Below, one piece after another: positions 44,390 through 52,520 of a DNA stretch of 64,000 nt (the first letter of the stretch is position 1; every line of letters begins with the position of its first letter). The DNA comes from Caulobacter sp. FWC26 (GTDB lineage Bacteria > Pseudomonadota > Alphaproteobacteria > Caulobacterales > Caulobacteraceae). The position numbers were made by a program, and so were the translations under genes. The DNA lies in assembly GCF_002742645.2 (NCBI RefSeq), contig NZ_CP033875.1, forward strand, positions 496,001-560,000. The letters are read 5' to 3'. The notes under the pieces are model-generated. The model was not told the DNA's origin and did no database searches. It saw nothing but the letters and a program-made list of their open reading frames with translations.

Positions 44390-45415
44390 TGTCGAAGCTA
44401 TGAAGGTTGTTCACCCGGAGGCGGGCTTGAACGAAGCTGGGGTTGCGACACTCCACTTACATGGCCGGGAGCCCCCGGATGAACATCCATCAGAATGCCC
44501 GCCTGACGCCGCTTGGTCGAGCGGCGATGATTTCACGGATCGAGGTTGAAGGCTGGTCGGTGGCTAGGGCCGCCGAAGCCTTCGGAATTTCACGCCAGAC
44601 GGTCGGTAAGTGGCTGCAACGGCATCGGCGGGGCGGCGAGCGAAGGCTTCACGACCGCAGCTCGGCGCCCCGCCGATGTCCGCGCAGGACGTCCGCGGAG
44701 ATCGTCGACCAAGTTCAGACCCTGCGCCGCCAGCGGATGACAGGGCCGGCCATCGCCCGCAACCTGAGCCTGGCCCGCTCGACTGTGGGGCTGATCTTGC
44801 GCCGGCTGGGCCTGGGCAAGCTATCGGCCCTGGAGCCCAGGCCGCCGATCGTCCGATATGAGCGCGCCGCGCCTGGCGAGATGATCCACCTCGACATCAA
44901 GAAGCTGGGCCGGTTCACCGTCGAGGGCCATCGCGTCACCGGCGACCGGCGGGCGGGACGTTCCAAGAAAGCCGGCTGGGATTTCCTGCACGTCTGCGTC
45001 GATGACGCCTCGCGCTTGGCCTACACCGAGATCCTGCCCTCCGAAGGCCAGCACGATACGACCGCCTTCCTCGAACGCGCCCTGGCCTGGCTGAGCCGCC
45101 ACGGCGTCGCCGTCCAGCGGGTGATGACCGACAACGGTTCGGCCTATCGCTCCAAGCTCTTCGCCCAGGCCCTGCGGATCGCCGGCGCCAGGCACGTGCG
45201 CACCAAGCCCTACACGCCCAGGACCAATGGCAAGGCCGAGCGCTTCATCCAGACGAGCCTGCGCGAGTGGGCCTATGGCAGGCCCTATGCCTGCTCGGAG
45301 GAACGATCCAACGCCATCAAACCCTGGACCGACGCCTACAACCTAACCCGACCACACTCTGGCATCGGCGGCCTCACCCCCTGGCAGCGTGTAAACAACC
45401 TTCTTGGAAACGACA
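44390..45415 (+). mobile_element. IS481-family insertion sequence, 1026 bp, intact ends
   Basis: Terminal inverted repeats begin TGTCG on the left (44390) and end CGACA on the right (45415); further in both share GAAGGTTGTT (44402-44411; complement at 45393-45402). A perfect 6-bp target duplication CCTAGA flanks it (44384-44389 and 45416-45421). One transposase gene fills the element. Intact ends and duplication point to a recent insertion. Confidence 0.85.
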
Positions 45416-45420
45416 CCTAG
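44479..45420 (+). CDS. IS481-family transposase
   Basis: DDE transposase of 313 residues from ATG 44479 (an in-frame upstream start at 44443 is possible). N-terminal helix-turn-helix 'WSVARAAEAFGISRQTVGKW', then the rve integrase core with the three acidic residues in 'MIHLDIKKLGRF', 'VMTDNGSAYRSKLF' and 'TNGKAERFIQTSLREW', and the C-terminal 'DAYNLTRPHSGIGGLTPWQR'. The reading frame passes the right end of the element and takes its stop TAG from the flanking target duplication (45418-45420). Confidence 0.9.
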   Translation: MNIHQNARLTPLGRAAMISRIEVEGWSVARAAEAFGISRQTVGKWLQRHRRGGERRLHDRSSAPRRCPRRTSAEIVDQVQTLRRQRMTGPAIARNLSLARSTVGLILRRLGLGKLSALEPRPPIVRYERAAPGEMIHLDIKKLGRFTVEGHRVTGDRRAGRSKKAGWDFLHVCVDDASRLAYTEILPSEGQHDTTAFLERALAWLSRHGVAVQRVMTDNGSAYRSKLFAQALRIAGARHVRTKPYTPRTNGKAERFIQTSLREWAYGRPYACSEERSNAIKPWTDAYNLTRPHSGIGGLTPWQRVNNLLGNDT

Positions 45421-45447
45421 ATCACCTCTGATCGGCTTCATCCTCAG

Positions 45448-45475
45448 CCCCCGCGCGCCAGCGCGGGGGCCTTTT
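45448..45475 (+). terminator. Intrinsic terminator downstream of the IS/ParB gene
   Basis: CCCCCGCGC-GCCA-GCGCGGGGG (45448-45469) followed by CCTTTTGCG. Before the IS inserted it would have lain about 60 bp after the ParB stop. Confidence 0.7.
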
Positions 45476-45546
45476 GCGTCGGCGCGGCTGGGGAGAGGGA
45501 CGGTCGGCCAAAGCCCCCGCGCCGAGCGGCGCGAGGCGAGGACGGG

Positions 45547-45874
45547 CCAGGCCTTCGGCGCTCCTGATCAGGGCGAAAACGCTGTCGTCGCCCTGGTCGG
45601 CGCGTGGCCCAGATCGGGCCCTGTCGGCGCGCGGTCCCAGGTCCGGATGGACGAGGATCAGGCGGGCGCAGGGCGCCGCCGATCCGCCGACCTTGATCCA
45701 ACCGGCCCCGATCTCGACCCCGCCGCACGTCACCCGGTAGTCCGGATGGGCGGGCCAAGGCTTGTCGCGCAGGGGCGCTGTCGCCGTGAATGTCGCCCCG
45801 GAAGTTGAGGGTGCGCAGCGGGCCCTTGAGGCCGCCGCCTCGCGCTGGGCGGCGCCACCGACGACGCCGGTCAT
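45547..45874 (-). pseudogene. Broken, inverted DUF736 copy
   Basis: Minus-strand sequence from ATG 45874 matches the intact DUF736 gene at 46150-46476 in inverted orientation. Two compensating frameshifts lie near the segment encoding 'LKGPLRTLNFRGDI': the start frame gives 'MTGVVGGAAQREAA', the middle shifts, and the frame returns at 'APLRDKPWPAHPDYRVTCGG'. The TGA stop position has become TGG (45549-45547), and similarity continues through a degraded copy of the terminator to about 45497. A 63-nt stretch (45693-45755) is identical to the complement of 46266-46328. It could still give a 150-aa read-through product of doubtful function. Confidence 0.75.
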
Positions 45875-46149
45875 GGCGGGGCTCGGTGTCGCGCCGACGA
45901 GGACGAACCCACGACGATGGCTTGAACCCTATGGCCGTCCCGGCCCGCCTTGAACCGTCGCGGCGAACTTTTTTCCCCGCCGCGCCCGAAGACAAGAGGG
46001 CGCGTCTCCTCGCGCCGCTTTGCTTCAAAAAAGCCCGCCGCTCGGGTCCTCCGCTGCGCTGCGGCCCTCCGGGTCCAGGCGGCCCGGGACGGCCAAACGG
46101 GGCGCCTGTCGCCGGGGATCGGCCCCGACGAAGCACAAGGAACCCCGCC
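45875..46149. other. Divergent region between the two DUF736 copies
   Basis: 275 bp between the ATGs of the broken and intact copies. Both ATGs are preceded by the same CCCCGCC, so the duplication includes the start region. The centre is GC-rich with homopolymer runs (CTTTTTTCC, CAAAAAAGCC), which form a possible inverted pair. No separate gene recognised. Confidence 0.45.
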
Positions 46150-46476
46150 ATGACCGCCACCCTCGGCCACGTCACCCAACTCGAAAACGGCGCCTTCAAG
46201 GGCCCGCTGCGCACCCTCAACTTCCGGGGCGACATCGACGTCGCGCCTCTGCGCGACAAGGCCTCGCCCGCCCATCCGGACTACCGGGTGACGTGCGGCG
46301 GGGTCGAGATCGGGGCCGGTTGGATCAACATCAACCAGACCACCGGCAAGCCCTACACCAGCCTGACCCTCGCCCACCCGGACCTGGGACCGCGCGCCTA
46401 CAAGGTCAATCTGGGACGCGCCCCCGACCAGGACGACGACAGCGTCTTCGCCCTGATCTGGAACCCCGAGGCCTGA
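46150..46476 (+). CDS. DUF736-family protein
   Basis: Protein of 108 residues with the full DUF736 pattern: 'FKGPLRTLNFRGDI', 'HPDYRVTCGGVEIGAGWINI', 'GKPYTSLTLAHPDLGPRAYK', 'DDDSVFALIWNPE'. The family is almost confined to conjugative elements of this kind and has no established function; a small ssDNA- or nucleoprotein-binding beta protein is a common guess. A strong terminator follows. Confidence 0.88.
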   Translation: MTATLGHVTQLENGAFKGPLRTLNFRGDIDVAPLRDKASPAHPDYRVTCGGVEIGAGWININQTTGKPYTSLTLAHPDLGPRAYKVNLGRAPDQDDDSVFALIWNPEA

Positions 46477-46486
46477 CCCGCCCTCG

Positions 46487-46514
46487 CCCCCGCGCCGCCC
46501 GGCGCGGGGGCTTT
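46487..46514 (+). terminator. Intrinsic terminator after DUF736
   Basis: Perfect 10-bp stem CCCCCGCGCC / GGCGCGGGGG with GCCC loop (46487-46510), then CTTTGG. A degraded inverted copy accompanies the broken DUF736 gene. Confidence 0.65.
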
Positions 46515-46680
46515 GGCCGACCGCCCAGGTGAGGTGGAAAGAGGAAAAAGGGGAGGGGGAACGCTTTCAGGGGCGCCTGCTTTCGTACGTCCCAGACCCG
46601 CTTACAGCCAGGTTTGCTCGCCCCAGCGCGGCGAACCCCTGATCCCGCCGCGCCCGTGCGATCAGACCAGGAGCACAGCG

Positions 46681-46923
46681 ATGCTGGACGAGGAAGACGC
46701 AATTTGGCGAGCCGACCGTGCTCGCAAGGGCACCCCGTTTCTCAACACCGCCCAGGCCGCCCACTATATCGGCCTCACCGAGCGGACCCTGGAACTCATG
46801 CGCAAGGAGGGCCGAGGTCCGGTCTTCCGCCGCCATGGGCGCTTCGTGCGCTACCACATCGACGACCTCGATGCGTGGTCCAGCCAGAGCCGCGCCCCGT
46901 CGGAGGAGCGGCCCCATGGCTAG
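46681..46923 (+). CDS. AlpA/MerR-like helix-turn-helix protein
   Basis: Protein of 80 residues with one excisionase-type helix-turn-helix: 'LNTAQAAHYIGLTERTLELM' then 'RKEGRGPVFRRHGRFVRYHI', ending in 'DDLDAW'. Proteins of this kind regulate excision or transfer genes in integrative elements. Its end overlaps the traF ATG (8 nt), so it probably belongs to the transfer operon. A preceding gap of 204 bp contains a terminator and then the likely promoter; no clear -10 picked out. Confidence 0.8.
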   Translation: MLDEEDAIWRADRARKGTPFLNTAQAAHYIGLTERTLELMRKEGRGPVFRRHGRFVRYHIDDLDAWSSQSRAPSEERPHG

Positions 46924-47440
46924 GGTCGCGCTCTTCACCCCGCGCGGGCGCTGGCTCGTCGGCCCCGCCGCCCTCGCGCTGGCTGCGCTCGCCGCGCCGG
47001 TCCTCCTCGATCCGGTCCCGCGCCTGGTTTGGAACACCAGCGCTAGCGCCCCCATCGGCCTGTGGCGGGTCTTTCCCGACGCGCCCGTCCAGGTCGGCGA
47101 CATGGTGGCGGCCACCGCGCCGCCGGCCGCCCGCAAGCTGGCGGCGCAGCGCCACTACCTCCCGGCCAATGTGCCGCTGATCAAGCGCGTGGCCGCCGCC
47201 AAAGGCGACAAGGTCTGCGCTGTTGGTCCCTGGTTGGAGGTCAACGACCGGCCCGTCGCCCTGCGCCGCGCGACCGACCGCCAGGGCCGCCGCCTGCCCT
47301 GGTGGCGGGGATGCCAGCGGCTTTCGGGCGACCAGGTCCTGCTGCTTGCGCCGTCTCCCGAGAGCTTCGACGGCCGCTATTTCGGTCCGGTCGACCGCTC
47401 GCGGATCATCGGCAAGGCGACCCTACTATGGCGGCGCTGA
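46916..47440 (+). CDS. traF: TraF conjugative signal peptidase (S26)
   Basis: Periplasm-facing protease of 174 residues. One N-terminal membrane segment (about 15-35), then the serine motif 'NTSASAPIGLWRVFP' (catalytic Ser near 43) and the lysine motif 'LIKRVAAAKGDKVCAV' (catalytic Lys near 93), ending 'DRSRIIGKATLLWRR'. In RP4, TraF processes and cyclises the TrbC pilin; a TrbC gene is present at 55960, so the same role is inferred. The longer frame upstream is a shadow; ATG 46916 overlaps the AlpA-like gene. Confidence 0.87.
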   Translation: MARVALFTPRGRWLVGPAALALAALAAPVLLDPVPRLVWNTSASAPIGLWRVFPDAPVQVGDMVAATAPPAARKLAAQRHYLPANVPLIKRVAAAKGDKVCAVGPWLEVNDRPVALRRATDRQGRRLPWWRGCQRLSGDQVLLLAPSPESFDGRYFGPVDRSRIIGKATLLWRR

Positions 47441-47997
47441 TCCTTGCCGCCACCGCCGTCGTGTCGGCCCCCGTCCCGTCGTCGAGCGAAGAGCCGATAG
47501 CCCAATGGCGACCCCTGATCGCGCAGGCGTCGGCTCGCTTCAGCGTCCCGGAGGCCTGGATCGCGGCGGTGATGGCGGCCGAAAGCGGCGGACGAACCCA
47601 CCTTGATGGACGCCCGATCACCTCGCGGGCCGGGGCGATGGGGCTCATGCAGGTAATGCCCGACACCTATGCCGACCTCGCCCGCGAACACGGTCTTGGC
47701 GTCGATCCCCATGACCCGCGCGACAACATCCTGGCCGGCGCGGCCTATCTCGCCCAGTTGCATCGGCGGTTCGGCTACCCTGGTCTGTTCGCCGCCTACA
47801 ACGCCGGACCGGCGCGATACGCGCGCCATCTGCGCACTGGCGCGCCGCTTCCCGAGGAGACCCGTAGCTACATCGCGCTGCTGGGCAAGACGCCCGGATC
47901 AGCGGTGCTTCCGCCCGCGATCTTGTCGGGAACGCGCCTGTTCTTCCGGTTGTCGACAGAGGCGGAAGCCGTCCCAAAGGCGGAGGCGATACGGTGA
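47428..47997 (+). CDS. Lytic transglycosylase, VirB1-like
   Basis: Exported protein of 189 residues with a short hydrophobic signal (1-18). SLT domain: 'IAAVMAAESGGRTHL' with the catalytic Glu near 44, 'GAMGLMQVMPDTYADLARE', 'NILAGAAYLAQLHRRFGYPG', 'FAAYNAGPARY'. It would locally open peptidoglycan for assembly of the mating channel. It overlaps traF by 13 nt. The C-terminal 40 residues are a non-conserved tail. Confidence 0.87.
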   Translation: MAALILAATAVVSAPVPSSSEEPIAQWRPLIAQASARFSVPEAWIAAVMAAESGGRTHLDGRPITSRAGAMGLMQVMPDTYADLAREHGLGVDPHDPRDNILAGAAYLAQLHRRFGYPGLFAAYNAGPARYARHLRTGAPLPEETRSYIALLGKTPGSAVLPPAILSGTRLFFRLSTEAEAVPKAEAIR

Positions 47998-48324
47998 CCT
48001 CGCGACCTTCGACAGCCCGGCCTCCTAGGCGCGGGCCAAGCTGCTTCAGCCCCGGTCCGCACGATCCCGAGGGTGAAGCTTTCGGGATGGGGAACGCCGC
48101 TGGGGAGGGAAGGCCGGTAAGGCAAGATGAAGGGACGGCGCCAATCCTGCGGATCGCTCGCCCTAAGTCCTTGTCTGCACATCGGTTTTAGCGTTTGTGG
48201 CTTGGCGTCAAAGGCGCTTGCATGGCGCCATGTCGCCTCTAAGGCCCTGAGTTATATGACAAATTCCTGGCGCCAATGGCCTCGATCGGAGCCGGCGCCC
48301 TATCGGCCGCGAAAGGCTGCGATA
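47998..48324. other. Gap of 327 bp upstream of the relaxase; candidate oriT region
   Basis: No gene recognised. Structures seen: a hairpin ATCCCGA / TCGGGAT (48064-48088), the motif ATCCTGC (48144-48150) resembling the nick core of IncP-type (MOBP) oriT sites, and a perfect 12-bp palindrome CATGGCGCCATG (48221-48232) within a longer pair AGGCG / CGCCT (48212-48239). Position directly before the relaxase gene makes it the best oriT candidate in the window. Confidence 0.4.
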
Positions 48325-50310
48325 ATGGGCCAGGACGATGATTTCGAACCGCGACTAGGGCGTATCCGGGCTCAGGGCGGCCGGCGGGGCAAGACCTATC
48401 TCTCGAGGGTCATGCGGGCGGCGATGCTGGCCAGCGGCGGCGCCTTCGGCCGCGCGCCCGGCGCGAGCCGCTTCACCGGCGCGCGGATTGGCAAGGGCGC
48501 GGGCGTCGGCGGCCTGCTCGCCGCCCGCGACCACCTGGCCGCCTTCCGCGCGCGCCGGGTCATCGTCAAGATCTCGACCCCGAAGCTGGCGGGCAAGGGC
48601 CTGGCCGCCGCCCGCGCCCACCTGCGCTACGTCCAGCGCGACGGGGTGACCCGCGACGGAGCGCCGGGCCAGCTCTACGACGCGGCGTCCGACCGCGCCG
48701 ACGGCCGGGCCTTCATCGACCGCGCCGAACAGGCCAGAGACGTGCGGCAGTTTCGGTTGATCGTCTCAGCCGAGGACGGGGCGGAGTACGAGGATCTCAA
48801 GCCGCTGGTCCGGCGGTTGATGACCCAGGTTGAAAAGGACCTCGGGACCAAGCTCGATTGGGTGGCCGTCGACCACCACAACACCGGCCACCCTCACACC
48901 CACATCATCGTGCGCGGCCGCAATGACCAGGGCGAGGACCTGATCATCGCCCGCAACTACCTAACCAAGGGCGTTCGCGCGCGGGCCGCCGAACTCGTGG
49001 CGCTGGATCTTGGACCGCGCACCGACCACGAGATCGAGGACCGGCTGCGCAAGGAGGTCGATCAAGAGCGCCTGACCAGCCTCGATCGCGGCTTGCTCGG
49101 CGACGCGGCGCAGGACGGCCTGGTGTCGCCCAGCCATGCCGACAGCCTGCGGCAGGCCTTGCGCACCGGCCGGCTGCAGACCTTGACGCGCTTGGGCCTG
49201 GCCGAACCGGTCCAGCGCGGCCAGTGGCGGCTCGCCGCCGATCTCGAACCGGCCCTGCGCCGGATGGGCGAACGCGGCGACATCCTCAAGACCCTCTATC
49301 GGGCGCTGGCCGAAGACGGGCTGGAGCGCGCGGCGACCGATCAGGTAATTTTCGAACCGGCCACGACCCGGCCGCTGGTCGGGCGCGTCGTCCAGCGCGG
49401 CCTCGCCGACGAGGTTCGCGACCGCCACTATCTCATCATCGACGGCGTTGATGGGCGCGCTCACTATGTCGACATCGGCGCCGGCGCGGCCGTTGAGCCG
49501 ATCCCGATCGGCGCCGTGGTCCGCGTCGAGGGGCGTCCCACACAGGCGCGGCCCGTCGATCGCACGGTGGCGGAGATCGCCGCCGCCAACGAGGGTCGCT
49601 ACAGCGTCGATCTGCACCTGGCCCATGATCCCGCCGCCACGGAAGCTTTCGCCGAGACCCACGTCCGGCGCCTGGAGGCGATGCGCCGGGCGGGCGCCGG
49701 CTTAGAGCGTGATCCCGATGGCATGTTCCGCGTCGGCGCCGACTATCTTGACCGCGTGGCGGCCTATGAGCGCCGGCAGGCCGAGCGCTCTCCGGTCGTC
49801 GTGGGGACCTTGTCGGCCCATCCCCTCGAGCGGCAGACCGCGGCCATCGGCGCCACCTGGCTCGACCGCGAACTGATCACCGAGGCGCCGGAGCCGCTGC
49901 GTGACGCGGGCTTCGGGCGCGAGGCGCGATCGGCGCTGGCTCAAAGACGCCAATGGCTGATCGACCAGGGTCTGGCCTTCCAGCAGGACGGCCAGGTGGC
50001 GTTTCGGGCCGGCTTGCTTGGCGCGCTGCAGCGCCGCGAGCTGGCGAGCGTCGGTCAGGACATGGCGGGCGAGCTGGGGCTGACCTATGCCGAGACGCAC
50101 AGCGGCCAGCGGACCGAGGGCGTCTACCGACGGGCGATCGATCTCGTGAGCGGCAGGTTCGCCGTGATCGAGCGTAGCCGTGATTTCACCCTCGTGCCGT
50201 GGCGACCTGTGCTCGACGGTCTTGAGGGCCGCACCGTTTCCGGTGTGGTGCGGGGCGCCGGCGTCAACTGGACGATCGGTCGGGGACGGGCGGGCCCGTC
50301 AATCAGTTGA
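48325..50310 (+). CDS. Relaxase with DUF3363 domain (VirD2/RlxS type)
   Basis: Protein of 661 residues. N-terminal third is the nicking domain: 'RRGKTYLSRVMRAAML', 'LRYVQRDGVTRDGAPGQLYD', 'FRLIVSAEDGAEYEDLKPLV' and the metal-binding histidine motif 'VDHHNTGHPHTHIIVRGRND' near 183-202. The rest is the DUF3363 region ending 'GRTVSGVVRGAGVNWTIGRG'. It would nick oriT and lead the strand into the recipient. ATG 48325 is chosen; the open frame back to 48127 runs through possible oriT structure and has no homology-like content. Confidence 0.87.
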   Translation: MGQDDDFEPRLGRIRAQGGRRGKTYLSRVMRAAMLASGGAFGRAPGASRFTGARIGKGAGVGGLLAARDHLAAFRARRVIVKISTPKLAGKGLAAARAHLRYVQRDGVTRDGAPGQLYDAASDRADGRAFIDRAEQARDVRQFRLIVSAEDGAEYEDLKPLVRRLMTQVEKDLGTKLDWVAVDHHNTGHPHTHIIVRGRNDQGEDLIIARNYLTKGVRARAAELVALDLGPRTDHEIEDRLRKEVDQERLTSLDRGLLGDAAQDGLVSPSHADSLRQALRTGRLQTLTRLGLAEPVQRGQWRLAADLEPALRRMGERGDILKTLYRALAEDGLERAATDQVIFEPATTRPLVGRVVQRGLADEVRDRHYLIIDGVDGRAHYVDIGAGAAVEPIPIGAVVRVEGRPTQARPVDRTVAEIAAANEGRYSVDLHLAHDPAATEAFAETHVRRLEAMRRAGAGLERDPDGMFRVGADYLDRVAAYERRQAERSPVVVGTLSAHPLERQTAAIGATWLDRELITEAPEPLRDAGFGREARSALAQRRQWLIDQGLAFQQDGQVAFRAGLLGALQRRELASVGQDMAGELGLTYAETHSGQRTEGVYRRAIDLVSGRFAVIERSRDFTLVPWRPVLDGLEGRTVSGVVRGAGVNWTIGRGRAGPSIS

Positions 50311-50482
50311 AGGTCCGATTGTCGCCGTTACGATGAAGGCATCTCAACACCCTTGTCAGACATTCGCTAGGTCCGGCTCAAGGATGATCGTCTAAGGTCC
50401 GGTTTCGGGCGGCGGGCCAAATTCCGTTCTCGACCCATGTGGGACATTCAAGGGGCTCGCAGCGCCGGCCGAACTCAAAGCC

Positions 50483-51016
50483 CTATTTCATGAAGGGGCC
50501 GCACTCCTTGGCTTCGCGACAGTGTATCGCTTGCGCTCGGCTAATCAGCCTTTCACCGAAGGCCTTGACGATCGGCATCAAGTCTTGCCCGATCGCATGT
50601 TCCTTGGCTCGGAACGCTAGCCCCGCCGGGGTCCGAATGAATGCTTGAGCCGCGCGCACCTCTTCCGCCGACAAACGGTCGGCCTGCTGCCTGAGAATCT
50701 TCTGCTCGAACGACGCACCGACGGGGCTCTCGAAGAAGTCGGCAGCCCCCTCCATCTCGGATGGGCTTAGATGGCGAGCATATACCGTTGCTAGCGCGGT
50801 TCTCAGGCCGTCGACTTCCGAACGACTCTCGGCGATGGCGGCCTCCATGGCCCGCCGGCGAGCGGGCGGCAGGTTTGTCTCAAATGACGCAACGAGCTGA
50901 TCATCCGGCAATGAGGTTGCTCGCGCCAACCGTTCCGCAACGGCGGGTATGGACGGGGACGCCCCTTGTCCTCCGCCTTGGGTCAGGAGAACGAGAACCA
51001 TGGAAGCAATCAGCAC
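50483..51016 (-). CDS. DUF2059-domain exported protein
   Basis: Protein of 177 residues with a short signal-like N-terminus ('MLIASMVLVLLTQGGGQGAS'). The segment 'VYARHLSPSEMEGAADFFES' followed by 'PVGASFEQKILRQQ' matches the DUF2059 pattern. The GTG start at 51016 has AGGAG at good spacing. It is on the opposite strand to the transfer genes, between relaxase and traG, in a small accessory island. Function unknown; DUF2059 proteins are mostly periplasmic. Confidence 0.68.
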   Translation of the reverse strand: MLIASMVLVLLTQGGGQGASPSIPAVAERLARATSLPDDQLVASFETNLPPARRRAMEAAIAESRSEVDGLRTALATVYARHLSPSEMEGAADFFESPVGASFEQKILRQQADRLSAEEVRAAQAFIRTPAGLAFRAKEHAIGQDLMPIVKAFGERLISRAQAIHCREAKECGPFMK

Positions 51017-51227
51017 TCTAAGCTCCTAGCGTGAGGCGAGCCTCGTACCATTCTGCGAACCATTCAAATACGTCCATAGGGCAAAGCTAGCGCGGGGGCG
51101 GACTCATGGAAGGAATGTCCGCTCCCCACCCTGCGCAGACCAACAGAACGTCCGCTTCGGGCGCCGGCTCCCGGCTGACCGCTCTTACCCGAGGGCTGGC
51201 GGAACGGTTCAGCTCTATCGAGCGGGC
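51017..51227. other. Short gap, no gene
   Basis: 211 bp between the DUF2059 start and the end of the toxin gene. No convincing ORF, hairpin with T-run or promoter pair was recognised. Confidence 0.4.
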
Positions 51228-51647
51228 TCATTCCGGGGGGAGGTCGTAGCGGATGATCTCGGCGTCCTCGTCATCCAGCCCCAAGGTGACCTCCAGCCCC
51301 ATATTTGTCAGGTCGGGAGCGCCTTCCAACGCGTTCAGCGCGAGCTTGAACCCCGTCAACTGCATGGACAGATTCATGGCGGGCGGACCGTTTAAGCAGA
51401 TCAGGCCAGCATGAAGGCTGGCCAGCCTATACTGGCCTTTCGCTCCCGGCGCCGAGGCTGGTCCACGAAAATCGACCGAGTTCTTCGTCACGAATGTCCA
51501 GTCGCCATCGAGGATCAGCGGCATGAGCTTCCAGTCCGGCCAGCCGGCCGCGCCGAGCCAGGTCACGTGGGAGCTTTCGGCGTAGCCGGCTTCGATAGCG
51601 TGCTTGGTCAGCTGAGGACTGAGGCATTCATCGACCAGGAACTTCAT
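51228..51647 (-). CDS. DUF5615 PIN-like protein, probable toxin
   Basis: Protein of 139 residues. 'MKFLVDECLSPQLTKHAIEA' at the N-terminus and 'GDWTFVTKNSVDFRG' in the middle supply the acidic residues of the PIN-like nuclease fold typical of DUF5615. The ATG overlaps the end of the DUF433 gene (ATGA at 51647-51644). DUF433/DUF5615 pairs are recognised as VapBC-like toxin-antitoxin modules; RNase activity here is inferred. Confidence 0.78.
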   Translation of the reverse strand: MKFLVDECLSPQLTKHAIEAGYAESSHVTWLGAAGWPDWKLMPLILDGDWTFVTKNSVDFRGPASAPGAKGQYRLASLHAGLICLNGPPAMNLSMQLTGFKLALNALEGAPDLTNMGLEVTLGLDDEDAEIIRYDLPPE

Positions 51648-52267
51648 CCCGCCTCGCGCACCGCCGCCTTCTTCGATGAGATGACCTTCAGGCTCGGGTT
51701 GATCTCATGCATGCGCCGCGGCCGGCCGCGTTGGGGCGTGGCGTCCGCGAAGATCACCGCGAGCTCCACCTTCTCTTCGTTCAGGCTTGGATAGCCCTCG
51801 AGGATGTCGGAGACCGAGAGACCCGCCGCCACCGAAGCCGCGACGTCGTATACCGGCACGCGCGTGCCCCGGATGACCGGCGTTCCGCTGAGGATCTCAG
51901 GGTCCTCGACCACAAGTTCGCGGGCGCGTTCAAGCTTGCTCAGCCTGGCTTCGGTGTCTGCCGCCATCGTCGTCAGGTCGTAGGTCAGGAAGCCGTCTTG
52001 AATCGTCCATTCGGATGTATCTGGACGCGTCTGGGCCGCCGCCCGCTCGATCAATAGGGCGCGCTCATCGGCGGTCAGTTGCCCAGCGGCGTGGACATAG
52101 AACCGCACGTAGGTGCAGCCGCTGCTGCGCAGCCGCCGTCCGCCCTTCCAGGCGTAGAACCGCTCAGGCAGCACTCGCGTGTCGATGATCCGGTTGACAT
52201 CGCGAACCGTCACGCCCGCCACGACAGCAGCCTCGGTCGGCGTCAAAAGGTCGAGCTTGGCCGGCAT
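51644..52267 (-). CDS. DUF433-domain protein, probable antitoxin
   Basis: Protein of 207 residues, longer than minimal DUF433 antitoxins. N-terminal part 'LLTPTEAAVVAGVTVRDVNR' looks like a DNA-binding helix-turn-helix; the C-terminal DUF433 domain is at about 130-185 ('DPEILSGTPVIRGTRVPVYD', 'LSVSDILEGYPSLNEEKVEL'). ATG 52267 follows GGAG; the upstream extension to 52534 is rejected. An inverted repeat TTCCCG-CGCA-CGGGAA and a TATATA box lie just upstream, consistent with autorepression. It is co-translated with the PIN-like gene. Confidence 0.78.
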   Translation of the reverse strand: MPAKLDLLTPTEAAVVAGVTVRDVNRIIDTRVLPERFYAWKGGRRLRSSGCTYVRFYVHAAGQLTADERALLIERAAAQTRPDTSEWTIQDGFLTYDLTTMAADTEARLSKLERARELVVEDPEILSGTPVIRGTRVPVYDVAASVAAGLSVSDILEGYPSLNEEKVELAVIFADATPQRGRPRRMHEINPSLKVISSKKAAVREAG

Positions 52268-52283
52268 GTCACGCTCCAAATGT

Positions 52284-52308
52284 TTCCCGCGCACGGGAAG
52301 ATATATAG
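52284..52308 (-). promoter_or_regulatory. Candidate promoter/operator of the toxin-antitoxin pair
   Basis: Minus strand: CTATATAT (52308-52301) as -10, then the inverted repeat TTCCCG-TGCG-CGGGAA (52299-52284) over the likely transcription start, 17 bp before the DUF433 ATG. Confidence 0.5.
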
Positions 52309-52520
52309 CCCCTTTCGCGGGGTGACGGAAGGCCGGTGCGAATGACCCGAGCCAAGCGCCATCGAAGGCTCCTCGCCACCCTCGAAGCTTGAGTGTAGGG
52401 CGAAACCGTACCTGGTCGCGCCGAAGGGGGACACAACCGCCGTAAGCGATTTGGGGGCTTCGCCAGAGGCTTTCCGTGACCCCGCCGCATCCCGTGGCGG
52501 CAGCGTGCGGGAGGCGGCCG

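Noticed and set aside
49704..49719. TAGAGCGTGATCCCGA inside the relaxase gene, like the left arm of the palindromic repeats
   Set aside because: No matching right arm, lies in frame in coding sequence, and differs in the central bases from the two intergenic copies.
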